Shown here piece after piece: positions 36,151-43,845 of a stretch of 64,000 nucleotides of DNA. Below the pieces are notes generated by a model that saw nothing but the letters and a program-made list of their open reading frames with translations, did not search any database and had not been told where the DNA came from. The number at the start of each line of letters is the position of its first letter. Position 1 is the first letter of the stretch. Origin of the DNA: Massilia sp. erpn (GTDB lineage: Bacteria; Pseudomonadota; Gammaproteobacteria; Burkholderiales; Burkholderiaceae_D); contig NZ_CP053748.1 of NCBI RefSeq assembly GCF_024400215.1, forward strand, positions 4,836,001 through 4,900,000, read 5' to 3'. The position numbers and the translations under genes were made by a program.

Positions 36151-36972
36151 ATGATTGGAAAAACGCGACAAGGCCTCGGCCAGCCGCGCGGCATTCTGGT
36201 GCCGCGCTTCGGCGTGGGCCAGTTCAGCCACCAGCGTGAAGCGCCCTGCGCGGCGCTGGCCGGGCTGGTGGAGCATTACTGGCATGTGGCCTGGGATATG
36301 CAAGGCAATCCGCCGCAAGCGCAGGAAACCCTGCCGCATCCGAGCGTGCACCTGGTGGTGGAAAAGGACGTCGACGGTATTTATGGTGTGCAGACGGCGC
36401 GCTACAGCCGCATGCTGGAAGGGCAAGGCTTTGCCTTCGGCATCAAGTTCCGCCCGGGTGGGTTCCAGCCCTTCCTGCGCGCGCCGCTGGCCACCATCGC
36501 CGGCCAGCGCCTGACGCCGGATGCCGTGTTTGGCGCCGCCGGAACGGCCTACGTCGCCCGGATACGCGCTTGCACCGACGCTGGCGTCATGATGGCGGCT
36601 GCCGAAGCCTTTCTACTGGAACGCCTGCCTCCGCCCGATGTCAACACGGACCTGGCCAACCAGCTGGTGGCCGCCATTGACGCCGACGCCAGCATGACCA
36701 CGGTCGATGCCCTGGTTACGGCATCAGGCCTGAACAAACGCGCCTTGCAGCGCCTGTTCCAGCACTATGTGGGTGTCGGGCCGAAATGGGTGATCAAACG
36801 TTACCGCATGCATGAGGCGGTGGCCCAGCTGCAATCAAGCGCACCGCTGCGGCTGGCACAGCTGGCGCTCGATCTGGGCTATTTCGACCAGGCCCATTTC
36901 ATCAATGACTTCACCGCCCTGGTGGGCAAGCCGCCGGGCGAATACGTCCGCCAACTGCCAACCGCAGCCTAG
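36151..36972 (+). CDS. AraC-family transcriptional regulator
   Basis: A 273-residue regulator with an N-terminal DUF6597-like domain (LVEHYWHVAWDM, HPSVHLVVEKD, FGIKFRPGGFQPFL) and a C-terminal AraC HTH pair (VDALVTASGLNKRALQRLFQ, then LAQLALDLGYFDQAHFINDF and GKPPGEYVR). Its stop overlaps that of the convergent Rieske oxygenase gene by four bases. Target unknown. Confidence 0.87.
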   Translation: MIGKTRQGLGQPRGILVPRFGVGQFSHQREAPCAALAGLVEHYWHVAWDMQGNPPQAQETLPHPSVHLVVEKDVDGIYGVQTARYSRMLEGQGFAFGIKFRPGGFQPFLRAPLATIAGQRLTPDAVFGAAGTAYVARIRACTDAGVMMAAAEAFLLERLPPPDVNTDLANQLVAAIDADASMTTVDALVTASGLNKRALQRLFQHYVGVGPKWVIKRYRMHEAVAQLQSSAPLRLAQLALDLGYFDQAHFINDFTALVGKPPGEYVRQLPTAA

Positions 36973-38195
36973 CCATTCAGTATGTCAGCCGTCTGCCCGC
37001 GCCGTAAAAAGACCGGATGGCAGGACTCCTGCTTCGCTGGCGGCGGTGCTGATGCCATGGCCCGCTCCACGTTTTGCTGGAAGATCGCCAGCAAGCCCTC
37101 TTCCAGCCCCAGGGTATGGTATTCATTGGCGCCGTTGAGCAGGCCAAGCTGCACATCTTCGGCGACGGCGAAGTCCTCTGCGTCAAAGACTGCATCGTTG
37201 GTGTAGTCGAAGCGCTTGGCCAGCGCCGCCTGGCCCTCCTCCCCCGCAAAGGCCTCGGGACGGTACAGCATTTCGTGGGTCCAGATGGTGCGGTCGGGCG
37301 CTTCGGGATAGAAGCTGTTGATCGACACATAGTCTGGATGCAGGATGAAAAACGCTTGCGGGAAGAGCGAGTAATACACCGAGGCGTAATCGAGAATTTT
37401 CCAATCCTTGTTATCGGCCTGCAAGGCATCGAGCACATTGGTGCGCGCGGCCGACAGGCGGATATGCTGGCCATGTTCCGTGTGCGCGATCACGCCCTTC
37501 TTGAAGCTGCGCACCAGCGTATCCTTATGCAGATAAGGCACATGGTAGCCCTCCAGATAGGTCTTGATCAGCATCTTCCAGTTGGCCTTGCGCAGCACCT
37601 TGTTTTTACGGTAGGGCACCAGCTCATCGACCTTGAAGCACTCGAAGTCCTCGGCCATCGGTCCCAGACATTCGGCGATATCGATCTTCGCGCCCGGCGT
37701 GGGATGCACCCAGACCAAGCCGCCATGCTCGAGCACCGGCAGCTCCACCAGGCCCATGGTGTTGCAATCGACGCCGGGGAAGTTATGGGCGCGCGACATC
37801 GAGCGCAGCGTCCCGTCCAGTCCATACACCCAGCCATGGAAAGGACAAACAAAATTCTTGAGCTGCTCCTCCTGGCCCGTCACCAGGCGCGCGCCACGAT
37901 GACGGCAGGTGTTGAGGAAGGCGCGCAGCACGCCATCCTTGCCGCGCACCACCACGAAGGGCCGCTTGTCCCAGTCGCTCAGCAGATAGTCGCCGGTTGC
38001 GCGCACATGGGAGGCGTGGCCCGCCACCATCGGATAGTTACGGAACACCGTCGCCATTTCCTGCTCCAGGATGGCGGGATCGGTGTAGATGTTCACCGGC
38101 AACTTGATGACTTTCCCCAGCATTGCCTGATCGCGTCCCACTTCCCGCAGGGCGAGCAAGGTCTGCAAGGTTTGCACTTGCGTTTCGTGTTTCAT
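36969..38195 (-). CDS. Rieske-type aromatic ring-hydroxylating dioxygenase, alpha subunit
   Basis: A 408-residue oxygenase from ATG 38195 (TGGAG upstream). The Rieske [2Fe-2S] ligands are in CRHRGARL (near residue 100) and CPFHGW (near 117). The mononuclear iron motif is EGYHVPYLHK (near 218), with a later Asp expected in the C-terminal domain. It resembles the phenylpropionate/choline-monooxygenase-like subclass that works on aromatic or quaternary amine substrates. The upstream frame to 38309 overlaps a thioesterase gene and is not coding. It follows the PaaI-type thioesterase by 29 bases on the same strand, so the two are probably co-transcribed. No reductase gene is adjacent. Confidence 0.85.
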   Translation of the reverse strand: MKHETQVQTLQTLLALREVGRDQAMLGKVIKLPVNIYTDPAILEQEMATVFRNYPMVAGHASHVRATGDYLLSDWDKRPFVVVRGKDGVLRAFLNTCRHRGARLVTGQEEQLKNFVCPFHGWVYGLDGTLRSMSRAHNFPGVDCNTMGLVELPVLEHGGLVWVHPTPGAKIDIAECLGPMAEDFECFKVDELVPYRKNKVLRKANWKMLIKTYLEGYHVPYLHKDTLVRSFKKGVIAHTEHGQHIRLSAARTNVLDALQADNKDWKILDYASVYYSLFPQAFFILHPDYVSINSFYPEAPDRTIWTHEMLYRPEAFAGEEGQAALAKRFDYTNDAVFDAEDFAVAEDVQLGLLNGANEYHTLGLEEGLLAIFQQNVERAMASAPPPAKQESCHPVFLRRGQTADILNG

Positions 38196-38224
38196 CGTTT
38201 CTCCAGACAGCTGAAATAGCGCCC

Positions 38225-38632
38225 TTAAGCGGCCGACACCACCGTGCCCTGGGCCAGGGCGCACAACGTTTCCTCGCCCTCGTCCACAGCGTAGATCTCG
38301 CACTGGCACACGGCCTGGCGCTTGCCAGCGCTGCGTGCCTTGGCGCGCGCCACCAGTTGCTGGCCTTTGGCTGGTTTGAGATAGTTGATCTTGAATTCGG
38401 AAGTGAGCGCATTGCCGCCTAAGGCAAGACCGCCGGCAAAGGTGATGGCGTTATCGGCCAGATAGCTGACCGCACCGCCATGCACAAAGCCATGCTGCTG
38501 TTTGTGATGGCTGGCCACCGGCAAGGTCAGCTCGGCGTGATCGGCGCCGGCATCGGTCAGTTTGGCGCCGATGAACTGGCTGAAAGGCTGGGATTCGAAC
38601 ACCTGATGAGCAAAGGCCAGTAAGTTTTCCAT
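38225..38632 (-). CDS. PaaI-family hotdog thioesterase
   Basis: A 135-residue hotdog-fold protein with the PaaI signature HGFVHGGAVSYLADNAITFA and a C-terminal strand pattern (LTSEFKINYLKPAKGQQL). It hydrolyses acyl-CoA thioesters, typically aromatic ones. It is upstream of the Rieske oxygenase gene and divergent from a TetR regulator, which is its likely controller. Confidence 0.87.
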   Translation of the reverse strand: MENLLAFAHQVFESQPFSQFIGAKLTDAGADHAELTLPVASHHKQQHGFVHGGAVSYLADNAITFAGGLALGGNALTSEFKINYLKPAKGQQLVARAKARSAGKRQAVCQCEIYAVDEGEETLCALAQGTVVSAA

Positions 38633-38740
38633 GGTCGTTTCCGTGTGAGGCCGAAGTGAAATGAGACGCGATGTAGGCGCCCTGGTTTACGGTTATTATT
38701 TTAAGAAGCTTGTTCGTCAACCTTGTTCGGATTTCCCCGC

Positions 38741-39391
38741 ATGAAACAGCCGCTCCCGCCAACGCCAGTGCCAGCGCGCAGAAGGCCGCAGCAATCGCGC
38801 GCGCGCCAGACTTCCCTCGCTCTGCAGCACGCCTTTGTTCGGCTTTTGCCCGAACGCGGCTTCGAGGCCTTGACTATCAGGGAGATAGTTGACGTGGCGG
38901 GTACGGGCCTGGGCAGTTTTTACGAATACTTCGCCAATAAGGATGATCTGGCGCGCGTCTCCGTGCACCTGCGCTCCAAAACGCTGCTGGAAGCGATGCA
39001 TGGCGCGGTTGCCGCACAGGCGGGCCAGCCGCTGGCCCAGCTTGTCCGCGCCATCCTGCTTGCATTGGCTGGCGCGCATGCAAGCCACCCATTGGAATGG
39101 GGTGCGCACTATGCGCTGGAACGCCAGGTCAGCGACCCAAGCGCCTACGCCAGGATGTATGAACGCTTTGTCAAGGAATGGGCATCCGCCCTCACCCGCG
39201 CAAGCGATGGCTTGGTGGCCGGGCCGCAACTGGAGGAAGCGGCGCGCACCTGCCACACGATCGCTTACGGCCTGTTTGCACACGCCCATATCCGGGGCTA
39301 TGCAGAAGGCATGGCGGCCGATACGCAGGCAATCGCGCGCCAAGCCGAATTGGCGCTGCTCGGTTATCTGGCGCAGCTTCAGGCGCCTTAG
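38741..39391 (+). CDS. TetR-family regulator divergent from the thioesterase-oxygenase pair
   Basis: A 216-residue TetR protein (ATG 38741; a TTG at 38723 is also in frame). The HTH reads ALTIREIVDVAGTGLGSFYE followed by YFANKDDLARV, after a basic Arg-rich N-terminus. The ligand domain contains ALERQVSDPSAYARMYERF. Likely regulator of the divergent thioesterase and Rieske oxygenase genes, by position. Confidence 0.85.
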   Translation: MKQPLPPTPVPARRRPQQSRARQTSLALQHAFVRLLPERGFEALTIREIVDVAGTGLGSFYEYFANKDDLARVSVHLRSKTLLEAMHGAVAAQAGQPLAQLVRAILLALAGAHASHPLEWGAHYALERQVSDPSAYARMYERFVKEWASALTRASDGLVAGPQLEEAARTCHTIAYGLFAHAHIRGYAEGMAADTQAIARQAELALLGYLAQLQAP

Positions 39392-39416
39392 GTTCGGGGC
39401 GCGGCGGCGGCCTGGC

Positions 39417-40328
39417 CTACGCCTTCAACTCCGGCTTATCCAAGCCGGGATCGACGCGCTGGCCGATGTCGCGCAGACGGGCCAGCTGGTCGGTCAGGCC
39501 GGGCGCATCGTCCAGGCTGCCGACGAAGGTCCACAGATAGGTCATCACCGCATACACATGGCCGGCGCTCACGTCCGGCGTGCTGACGAGCTGCCAGATG
39601 GCCAGCACAAACAACAGGGCCGCAACGCTGCCGATCACCAGGTAGGCGCCGGCCTCGCGGTCGGACAGCAGGACGCGCAGGCGCGCCAGCAAACCATAGT
39701 GACGCATCAGCGTCGGTGCCTGTGCGTTTTCCACCAGGCGGATCTCATGCTCAAGGCGGTCGTTGATGCGCTCATGCAGCTGCTGGTTGCGCATAGCGAA
39801 CTGCGGCAGCAATACCACGCATAACAGCAGCGACAGCAGGCAGGCCGCGCCGACCCACGGTTCGATCGCCAGCAACATCACGGCCGCACCGAAAATCGAC
39901 GCGACTGCAGTTGCAAGCAGCGGCAACTGCTGCTCGAAAAAATCGACAAACTGGCGCGCCAGCACCACGCGGGCGGCGACGGTGGAGGTGCTCTGCAGCT
40001 GCTCGCGCTGATTGAGAATCACCGGCACCGCCAGCCGCGTATAGATATGGGTAAAGGTGCGGGTATCGACCGCGCGCCGCAGCGCTCCCACCACCCAAAA
40101 GGCCAGCACCACCAGCGCATACAGCAAGGCGCGCGGCGCGTTGCCGGCGATGATGGCATCCACCGCATAGCCGGCGAATACCGGATAGGCAAGCAGCAGC
40201 GCATTCTCCAGGCCGACGAGGGAGAACGTGCCGAGCAGCCTACCCGCATGGGCGCGGCCGATGGCTTTCAGGGTTTCGCTGGCGGACTGCTGGCCCAGGC
40301 CAGTAGTGGCATTGTTAGACATCTTCAT
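39417..40328 (-). CDS. ABC transporter six-TM domain protein without its ATPase domain
   Basis: A 303-residue protein comprising only an ABC transporter type-1-like membrane domain, with six hydrophobic helices (for example LLGTFSLVGLENALLLAYPV and VASIFGAAVMLLAIEPWVG) and long cytoplasmic helices (HERINDRLEHEIRLVENAQA). No Walker A, signature or Walker B motif is present in it, and none is encoded adjacent. It matches the stand-alone ABC_membrane_3 type. It is divergent from a TetR gene with two operator-like repeats between them. Confidence 0.75.
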   Translation of the reverse strand: MKMSNNATTGLGQQSASETLKAIGRAHAGRLLGTFSLVGLENALLLAYPVFAGYAVDAIIAGNAPRALLYALVVLAFWVVGALRRAVDTRTFTHIYTRLAVPVILNQREQLQSTSTVAARVVLARQFVDFFEQQLPLLATAVASIFGAAVMLLAIEPWVGAACLLSLLLCVVLLPQFAMRNQQLHERINDRLEHEIRLVENAQAPTLMRHYGLLARLRVLLSDREAGAYLVIGSVAALLFVLAIWQLVSTPDVSAGHVYAVMTYLWTFVGSLDDAPGLTDQLARLRDIGQRVDPGLDKPELKA

Positions 40329-40360
40329 TTCTATTTCCTTGATTTGCCTGCTTCCTTGTA

Positions 40361-40403
40361 TTTGAGCAGTCGCTCAAGTATTATGTTTGAGCGAGCGCTC
40401 AAA
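40361..40403. promoter_or_regulatory. Two TetR-type operators (TTTGAGC-N4-GCTCAAA)
   Basis: TTTGAGC-AGTC-GCTCAAG (40361-40378) and TTTGAGC-GAGC-GCTCAAA (40386-40403) are 18-bp dyads with the same half site, centred 25 bp apart. They lie in the 125-base gap between the divergent membrane-protein and TetR genes. They are strong candidates for TetR binding and would control both directions. Confidence 0.7.
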
Positions 40404-40453
40404 CAGCAAGCGCTGTTACAAACTGATTCCTTTTGAAATCAAGGATTTAACGC

Positions 40454-41038
40454 ATGCCCCCTGCCAATGGCGCCGAACGGCGCGAACAAATCCTCGCCGC
40501 CGCCATGGAACTGTTCAAGGCCAACGGCTTCGCCAGCGTCTCCACGCGCGACCTGGCCGACCATGCCGGCCTGTCGCGCAGCCACGTCTACCATTACTTC
40601 CCCGACTGGAAAAGCCTGCGGCGCGAAACCTTTGAACGCTTCGTGCTGGAGCAGATCGCGGAAACCGAAGCACTGTACGCTGGCCAGCCCGCCCCCAAAG
40701 CCATAAAGCGCTTCATGCGCCACTATCTGCCGAAGGAAAACGACCGGGACTGGTCGATGTGGATGGGCGCCTGGGTTGAAGCCCTGCGCGAGCCGGAACT
40801 GGCGGCCACCTTCCACGAAGGAGCCCGCCATTGGGAAACCGTGCTCGAAAAAATCATCCGGCAAGGCGTGCAAGAAGGCGACTGGACCTGCCCCCACCCC
40901 GCGCGTGCCGCGCGCCAGCTGGTCGCTCTGCTCAACGGCTATGCGGACAATATGCTGGTGCATGGCGGCACGGTGTCGTCCGTCCTGCCCCTGCAAGAGA
41001 TCATGGAAGTGGCGCAACTGCTGCTGGCGCCACCCTGA
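40454..41038 (+). CDS. TetR-family regulator of the divergent membrane protein
   Basis: A 194-residue TetR/BetI-like regulator. ERREQILAAAMELFKANGFA is followed by the HTH VSTRDLADHAGLSRSHVYHY and FPDWKSLRRETFERF. The effector domain contains MWMGAWVEALREPELAATFH. Two matching operators lie just upstream. The divergent six-TM gene is its likely target. Confidence 0.88.
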   Translation: MPPANGAERREQILAAAMELFKANGFASVSTRDLADHAGLSRSHVYHYFPDWKSLRRETFERFVLEQIAETEALYAGQPAPKAIKRFMRHYLPKENDRDWSMWMGAWVEALREPELAATFHEGARHWETVLEKIIRQGVQEGDWTCPHPARAARQLVALLNGYADNMLVHGGTVSSVLPLQEIMEVAQLLLAPP

Positions 41039-41048
41039 GCACTGCGTG

Positions 41049-41957
41049 TCAGCGGCTGGCGCGGCCAGCCACAGCCCATTCCAATGCCTTGGTAATCATG
41101 TCGGGGAAGACTGTCGCATGATCCTGGCCCGCCAGCACATGAAGTTGTGTATGAAGGCTGGGATAGCGACGCGACTTCAGGGCGGCATTAAATTCGCGCA
41201 CGTCCCGCACCATATCGTCGTCCGTATTGCCCGCCTTATCCCGTTTCGCGGTTTCCAGTCCGCCCACCGCGAAAAAGACCTTGGCGTTCAAATCCCGATG
41301 GCTTTTCGAATACAGCTTCTCCTCCCCGAACATGAAGCGCTTGTTGAACCACAGCGACGGGCTGCTCAGCACGTACTTGCCGAAGGTGTCCGGGGCATTC
41401 AGCAGGATATCCGTTCCCAGCAGGGCGCCGTAGGAATGGCCGACAAAAACCGATTTCTCCATATCCACCTTGTATTTCGCCTGGACGAAAGGCAGGACCT
41501 CGGAGATGAGGTAACGCCGGTATTCAGCCGCCTCGCCGAATACGGGCTTGCGGCCTGGCATATCCGACTCCATATCGTCGTCCTCATGCCGGGTTGGCGT
41601 GTAATCGCGGCGGCGGCTGAATTCGGGCGTGTCGCCCAACGCGTAGGACAGGCCGACCAGCACGAACTGCCCGATTCTCTTGCCGTTTCCGCCCACGCGG
41701 CCGGTGATGGCCCTGACCACGGGGAAGGCATAGTCGGCATCGGTGACGAAGACCACCGGCAGCGCTGGCCCGCTTGGCGAATAGTTTTTAGGCAGGCTGA
41801 CGAAGATCTGGTAATCGCGCTTGAGCTTTGCGGCAGGAATCTGGTGGACAAAGGTATTCGGCAGGCTGTATGGCTCGCCGTCCGGAATTGCCGCGCCATG
41901 GACGATTGGCGCAAGCAGGCAGGAAAGGCAAAACAGCAGGCGGCGTAAATGTCGCAT
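41049..41957 (-). CDS. Exported alpha/beta-hydrolase of the esterase D/enterochelin esterase type
   Basis: A 302-residue protein from ATG 41957 with signal peptide (LLFCLSCLLAPIVHGAA). FVSLPKNYSPSGPALPVVFV, the nucleophile motif VFVGHSYGALLG and a late GQDHATVFPDMI carrying the catalytic His fit the putative esterase family (IroE/Fes-like). A periplasmic ester hydrolase, possibly acting on siderophores, but no siderophore genes are nearby. It follows a TPR protein gene by 20 bases and is probably co-transcribed with it. Confidence 0.8.
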   Translation of the reverse strand: MRHLRRLLFCLSCLLAPIVHGAAIPDGEPYSLPNTFVHQIPAAKLKRDYQIFVSLPKNYSPSGPALPVVFVTDADYAFPVVRAITGRVGGNGKRIGQFVLVGLSYALGDTPEFSRRRDYTPTRHEDDDMESDMPGRKPVFGEAAEYRRYLISEVLPFVQAKYKVDMEKSVFVGHSYGALLGTDILLNAPDTFGKYVLSSPSLWFNKRFMFGEEKLYSKSHRDLNAKVFFAVGGLETAKRDKAGNTDDDMVRDVREFNAALKSRRYPSLHTQLHVLAGQDHATVFPDMITKALEWAVAGRASR

Positions 41958-41977
41958 AAAGGTCTCGTTGAGGGCAA

Positions 41978-43252
41978 TCAGGGCATGAGCCGGAACTGCT
42001 CGATGAAGCGGCGCACGGCGCCGGGGTTGGCCGTCTTCCAGGCTTCGAATTCGGAGCGGTAAGCTTCGCTGAACATCAGCACGAAGATGGCAGCTTGCAG
42101 CTGGCCTGCTCCCTGGATGGCTTGCAGCTGGCGCAGGTCGGGGCGGGACAGCCGTTTGGCCTGGTCCCCGCCATCGCCGTTTTCGGCCGTCGCCAGCGCG
42201 GCCTTCCAGCTGGCCAGTTCCAACGCAAAGGGACGCGGCTTGCCGCCTGCCTTGTGGGCGGCAGCCAGCATGTTCACGCGCTTGAAGGCATACGCCAGCC
42301 AAGTGGCGTGGTCGATATCGCTGCCGGGCGTGGTGCGCGAAAACTCGCTTGCCATGGTAACTTCGCTTTTGCCGGTCTTGTCGTCGAAATCCACGCTGGC
42401 GCCGCGCGCCATATGCAGCGGCATGAGCGGACGGTCGCTGCGCGAGAACAGCGCGGCCAGCCGGTCCCAGCTCTGGCGCTGGTTGGGCACCGCCTCCACC
42501 GCCTTGTACAGCGCCGCTTCCGCGCCTTGGCGGTCACCCAGGTGGACCAAGGCGTCGGCCAGGAAGCGCCAGGCTTGGGGATGCAAGGGATCGGTTTCGG
42601 CGGCCTTGCGGAACAGCAGTTCGGCCGCCGCCCAGTTTTTCTCAACGAAATAAGCGTCGCCTTCCATCAGCCAGGCGTCGGCGAAGCCGGGGTCGGCGCG
42701 CTGGGCTTCGCGGTATTTGGCGCGTGCCTCGTCCATTTTGCGGGCGTGGAACAACACCTCGCCGTCGGTAAAGGCTTGCGCAGCCTCGGGCTTGGGTTTG
42801 TAGGCAGTTCTTTCGCTTTCGCCGGCCAGACGGCGCAGGATTTCCTGGGCCAGCGGGTCGCCGCCGAAACGTTCCAGCGCGGCGCGCGCCAAGCTTTCGG
42901 CCTGGGCGCGCAGCTTGGGTACATCGGCGCTGTCGGCGTCGAGCGAGGCGGTGTAAATGGTATGGGCCAGCGCCGAGAGCGGGCCGGAAGCCTGGGGCGC
43001 CAGTTGGCGCGCCTGTTCCAGCCGGCGGGCCGCCTCCTGAAAGCGGCCCTGGGCCGTCAAACCATGGGCTTCAGAGACAAGGGTCTCGACCTGCCCACTG
43101 CCGAACAGGACGGCATCCACCTGCGGCGACGCCGCCACCGCCACCATCGCGTGCAAACTGCACGCGACCAACATCGCTCGAACCATCAAACTGCGCACTG
43201 CCGGCACTCCAGAAAAACCGCGAAGACGAATTGTAGTCTGCATTTTATGCAT
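41978..43252 (-). CDS. Exported tetratricopeptide-repeat protein
   Basis: A 424-residue protein with an N-terminal signal-like segment (RAMLVACSLHAMVAVAAS). TPR helices follow: AHGLTAQGRFQEAARRLEQA, FADAWLMEGDAYFVEKNWAA and PQAWRFLADALVHLGDRQGA. The C-terminal third (FALELASWKAALATAENGDG) has no recognised domain. Possibly a scaffold working with the esterase encoded 20 bases downstream. Confidence 0.75.
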   Translation of the reverse strand: MHKMQTTIRLRGFSGVPAVRSLMVRAMLVACSLHAMVAVAASPQVDAVLFGSGQVETLVSEAHGLTAQGRFQEAARRLEQARQLAPQASGPLSALAHTIYTASLDADSADVPKLRAQAESLARAALERFGGDPLAQEILRRLAGESERTAYKPKPEAAQAFTDGEVLFHARKMDEARAKYREAQRADPGFADAWLMEGDAYFVEKNWAAAELLFRKAAETDPLHPQAWRFLADALVHLGDRQGAEAALYKAVEAVPNQRQSWDRLAALFSRSDRPLMPLHMARGASVDFDDKTGKSEVTMASEFSRTTPGSDIDHATWLAYAFKRVNMLAAAHKAGGKPRPFALELASWKAALATAENGDGGDQAKRLSRPDLRQLQAIQGAGQLQAAIFVLMFSEAYRSEFEAWKTANPGAVRRFIEQFRLMP

Positions 43253-43281
43253 TTGCTAAGTATTTGCGCGTTGGTATTGGC

Positions 43282-43287
43282 TATAAT
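43282..43287 (+). promoter_or_regulatory. Possible -10 element of the beta-barrel protein gene
   Basis: A perfect TATAAT lies 41 bases before the ATG at 43328, but no good -35 is found at 16-18 bases, so the assignment is tentative. Confidence 0.3.
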
Positions 43288-43327
43288 TGCAAAGCTGCCA
43301 AACCGATAAAAAATAAGGAATTGCTGG

Positions 43328-43819
43328 ATGAAACGTGCTGTCCCCCTGCTCTGCGCGGCCGTGCTGGCGCAGCTGCCGCTGCCTGCCCTGGCCGATCCAT
43401 TCGAAATGGTCGAGTCCAAGCCTTTGAATGAGCTGTGGATCAATCCCGGCTTTTACTCCTGGCACTTCCAGCGCGACAAGGATCTGGACAACACCAATCC
43501 CGGCCTGGGCGCCGAATACCGCTTCTCCACCGTGGCGGCGGTCACGGCTGGGCGCTTCCACAATAGCGACCGCCAGATGTCGAACTATGCCGGGATTTAC
43601 TACCAGCCCATCAAGTGGGGGCCGTTGCGCATCGGCGGCGTGGTCGGCGGCTTCAACGGCTACCCCAAGATGCGCGACGGCGGCTGGTTCCTGGCCGCCA
43701 TCCCAGTCGTCAGCCTGGAGTACGAGCGCGTCGGCGTCAACTTTGCGATCATTCCCACCTATAAGGAAAGACTGCACGGGGCTTTTTCGATACAGCTGAA
43801 ACTAAAACTGTTTGAATAA
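43328..43819 (+). CDS. Small exported beta-barrel-like protein
   Basis: A 163-residue protein with signal peptide (VPLLCAAVLAQLPLPALADP). The mature part has alternating aromatic beta-strands: NPGFYSWHFQRDK, LGAEYRFSTVAAVTAGRFHN, AGIYYQPIKWGPLRIGGVVG and a terminal FSIQLKLKLFE with the C-terminal Phe-rich end typical of outer-membrane barrels. It resembles a PagP-like small barrel only in general form. No catalytic assignment. It is followed 27 bases later by the phosphodiesterase gene. Confidence 0.65.
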   Translation: MKRAVPLLCAAVLAQLPLPALADPFEMVESKPLNELWINPGFYSWHFQRDKDLDNTNPGLGAEYRFSTVAAVTAGRFHNSDRQMSNYAGIYYQPIKWGPLRIGGVVGGFNGYPKMRDGGWFLAAIPVVSLEYERVGVNFAIIPTYKERLHGAFSIQLKLKLFE

Positions 43820-43845
43820 AGCGCCTTTGCGGCCATATACAGCAT

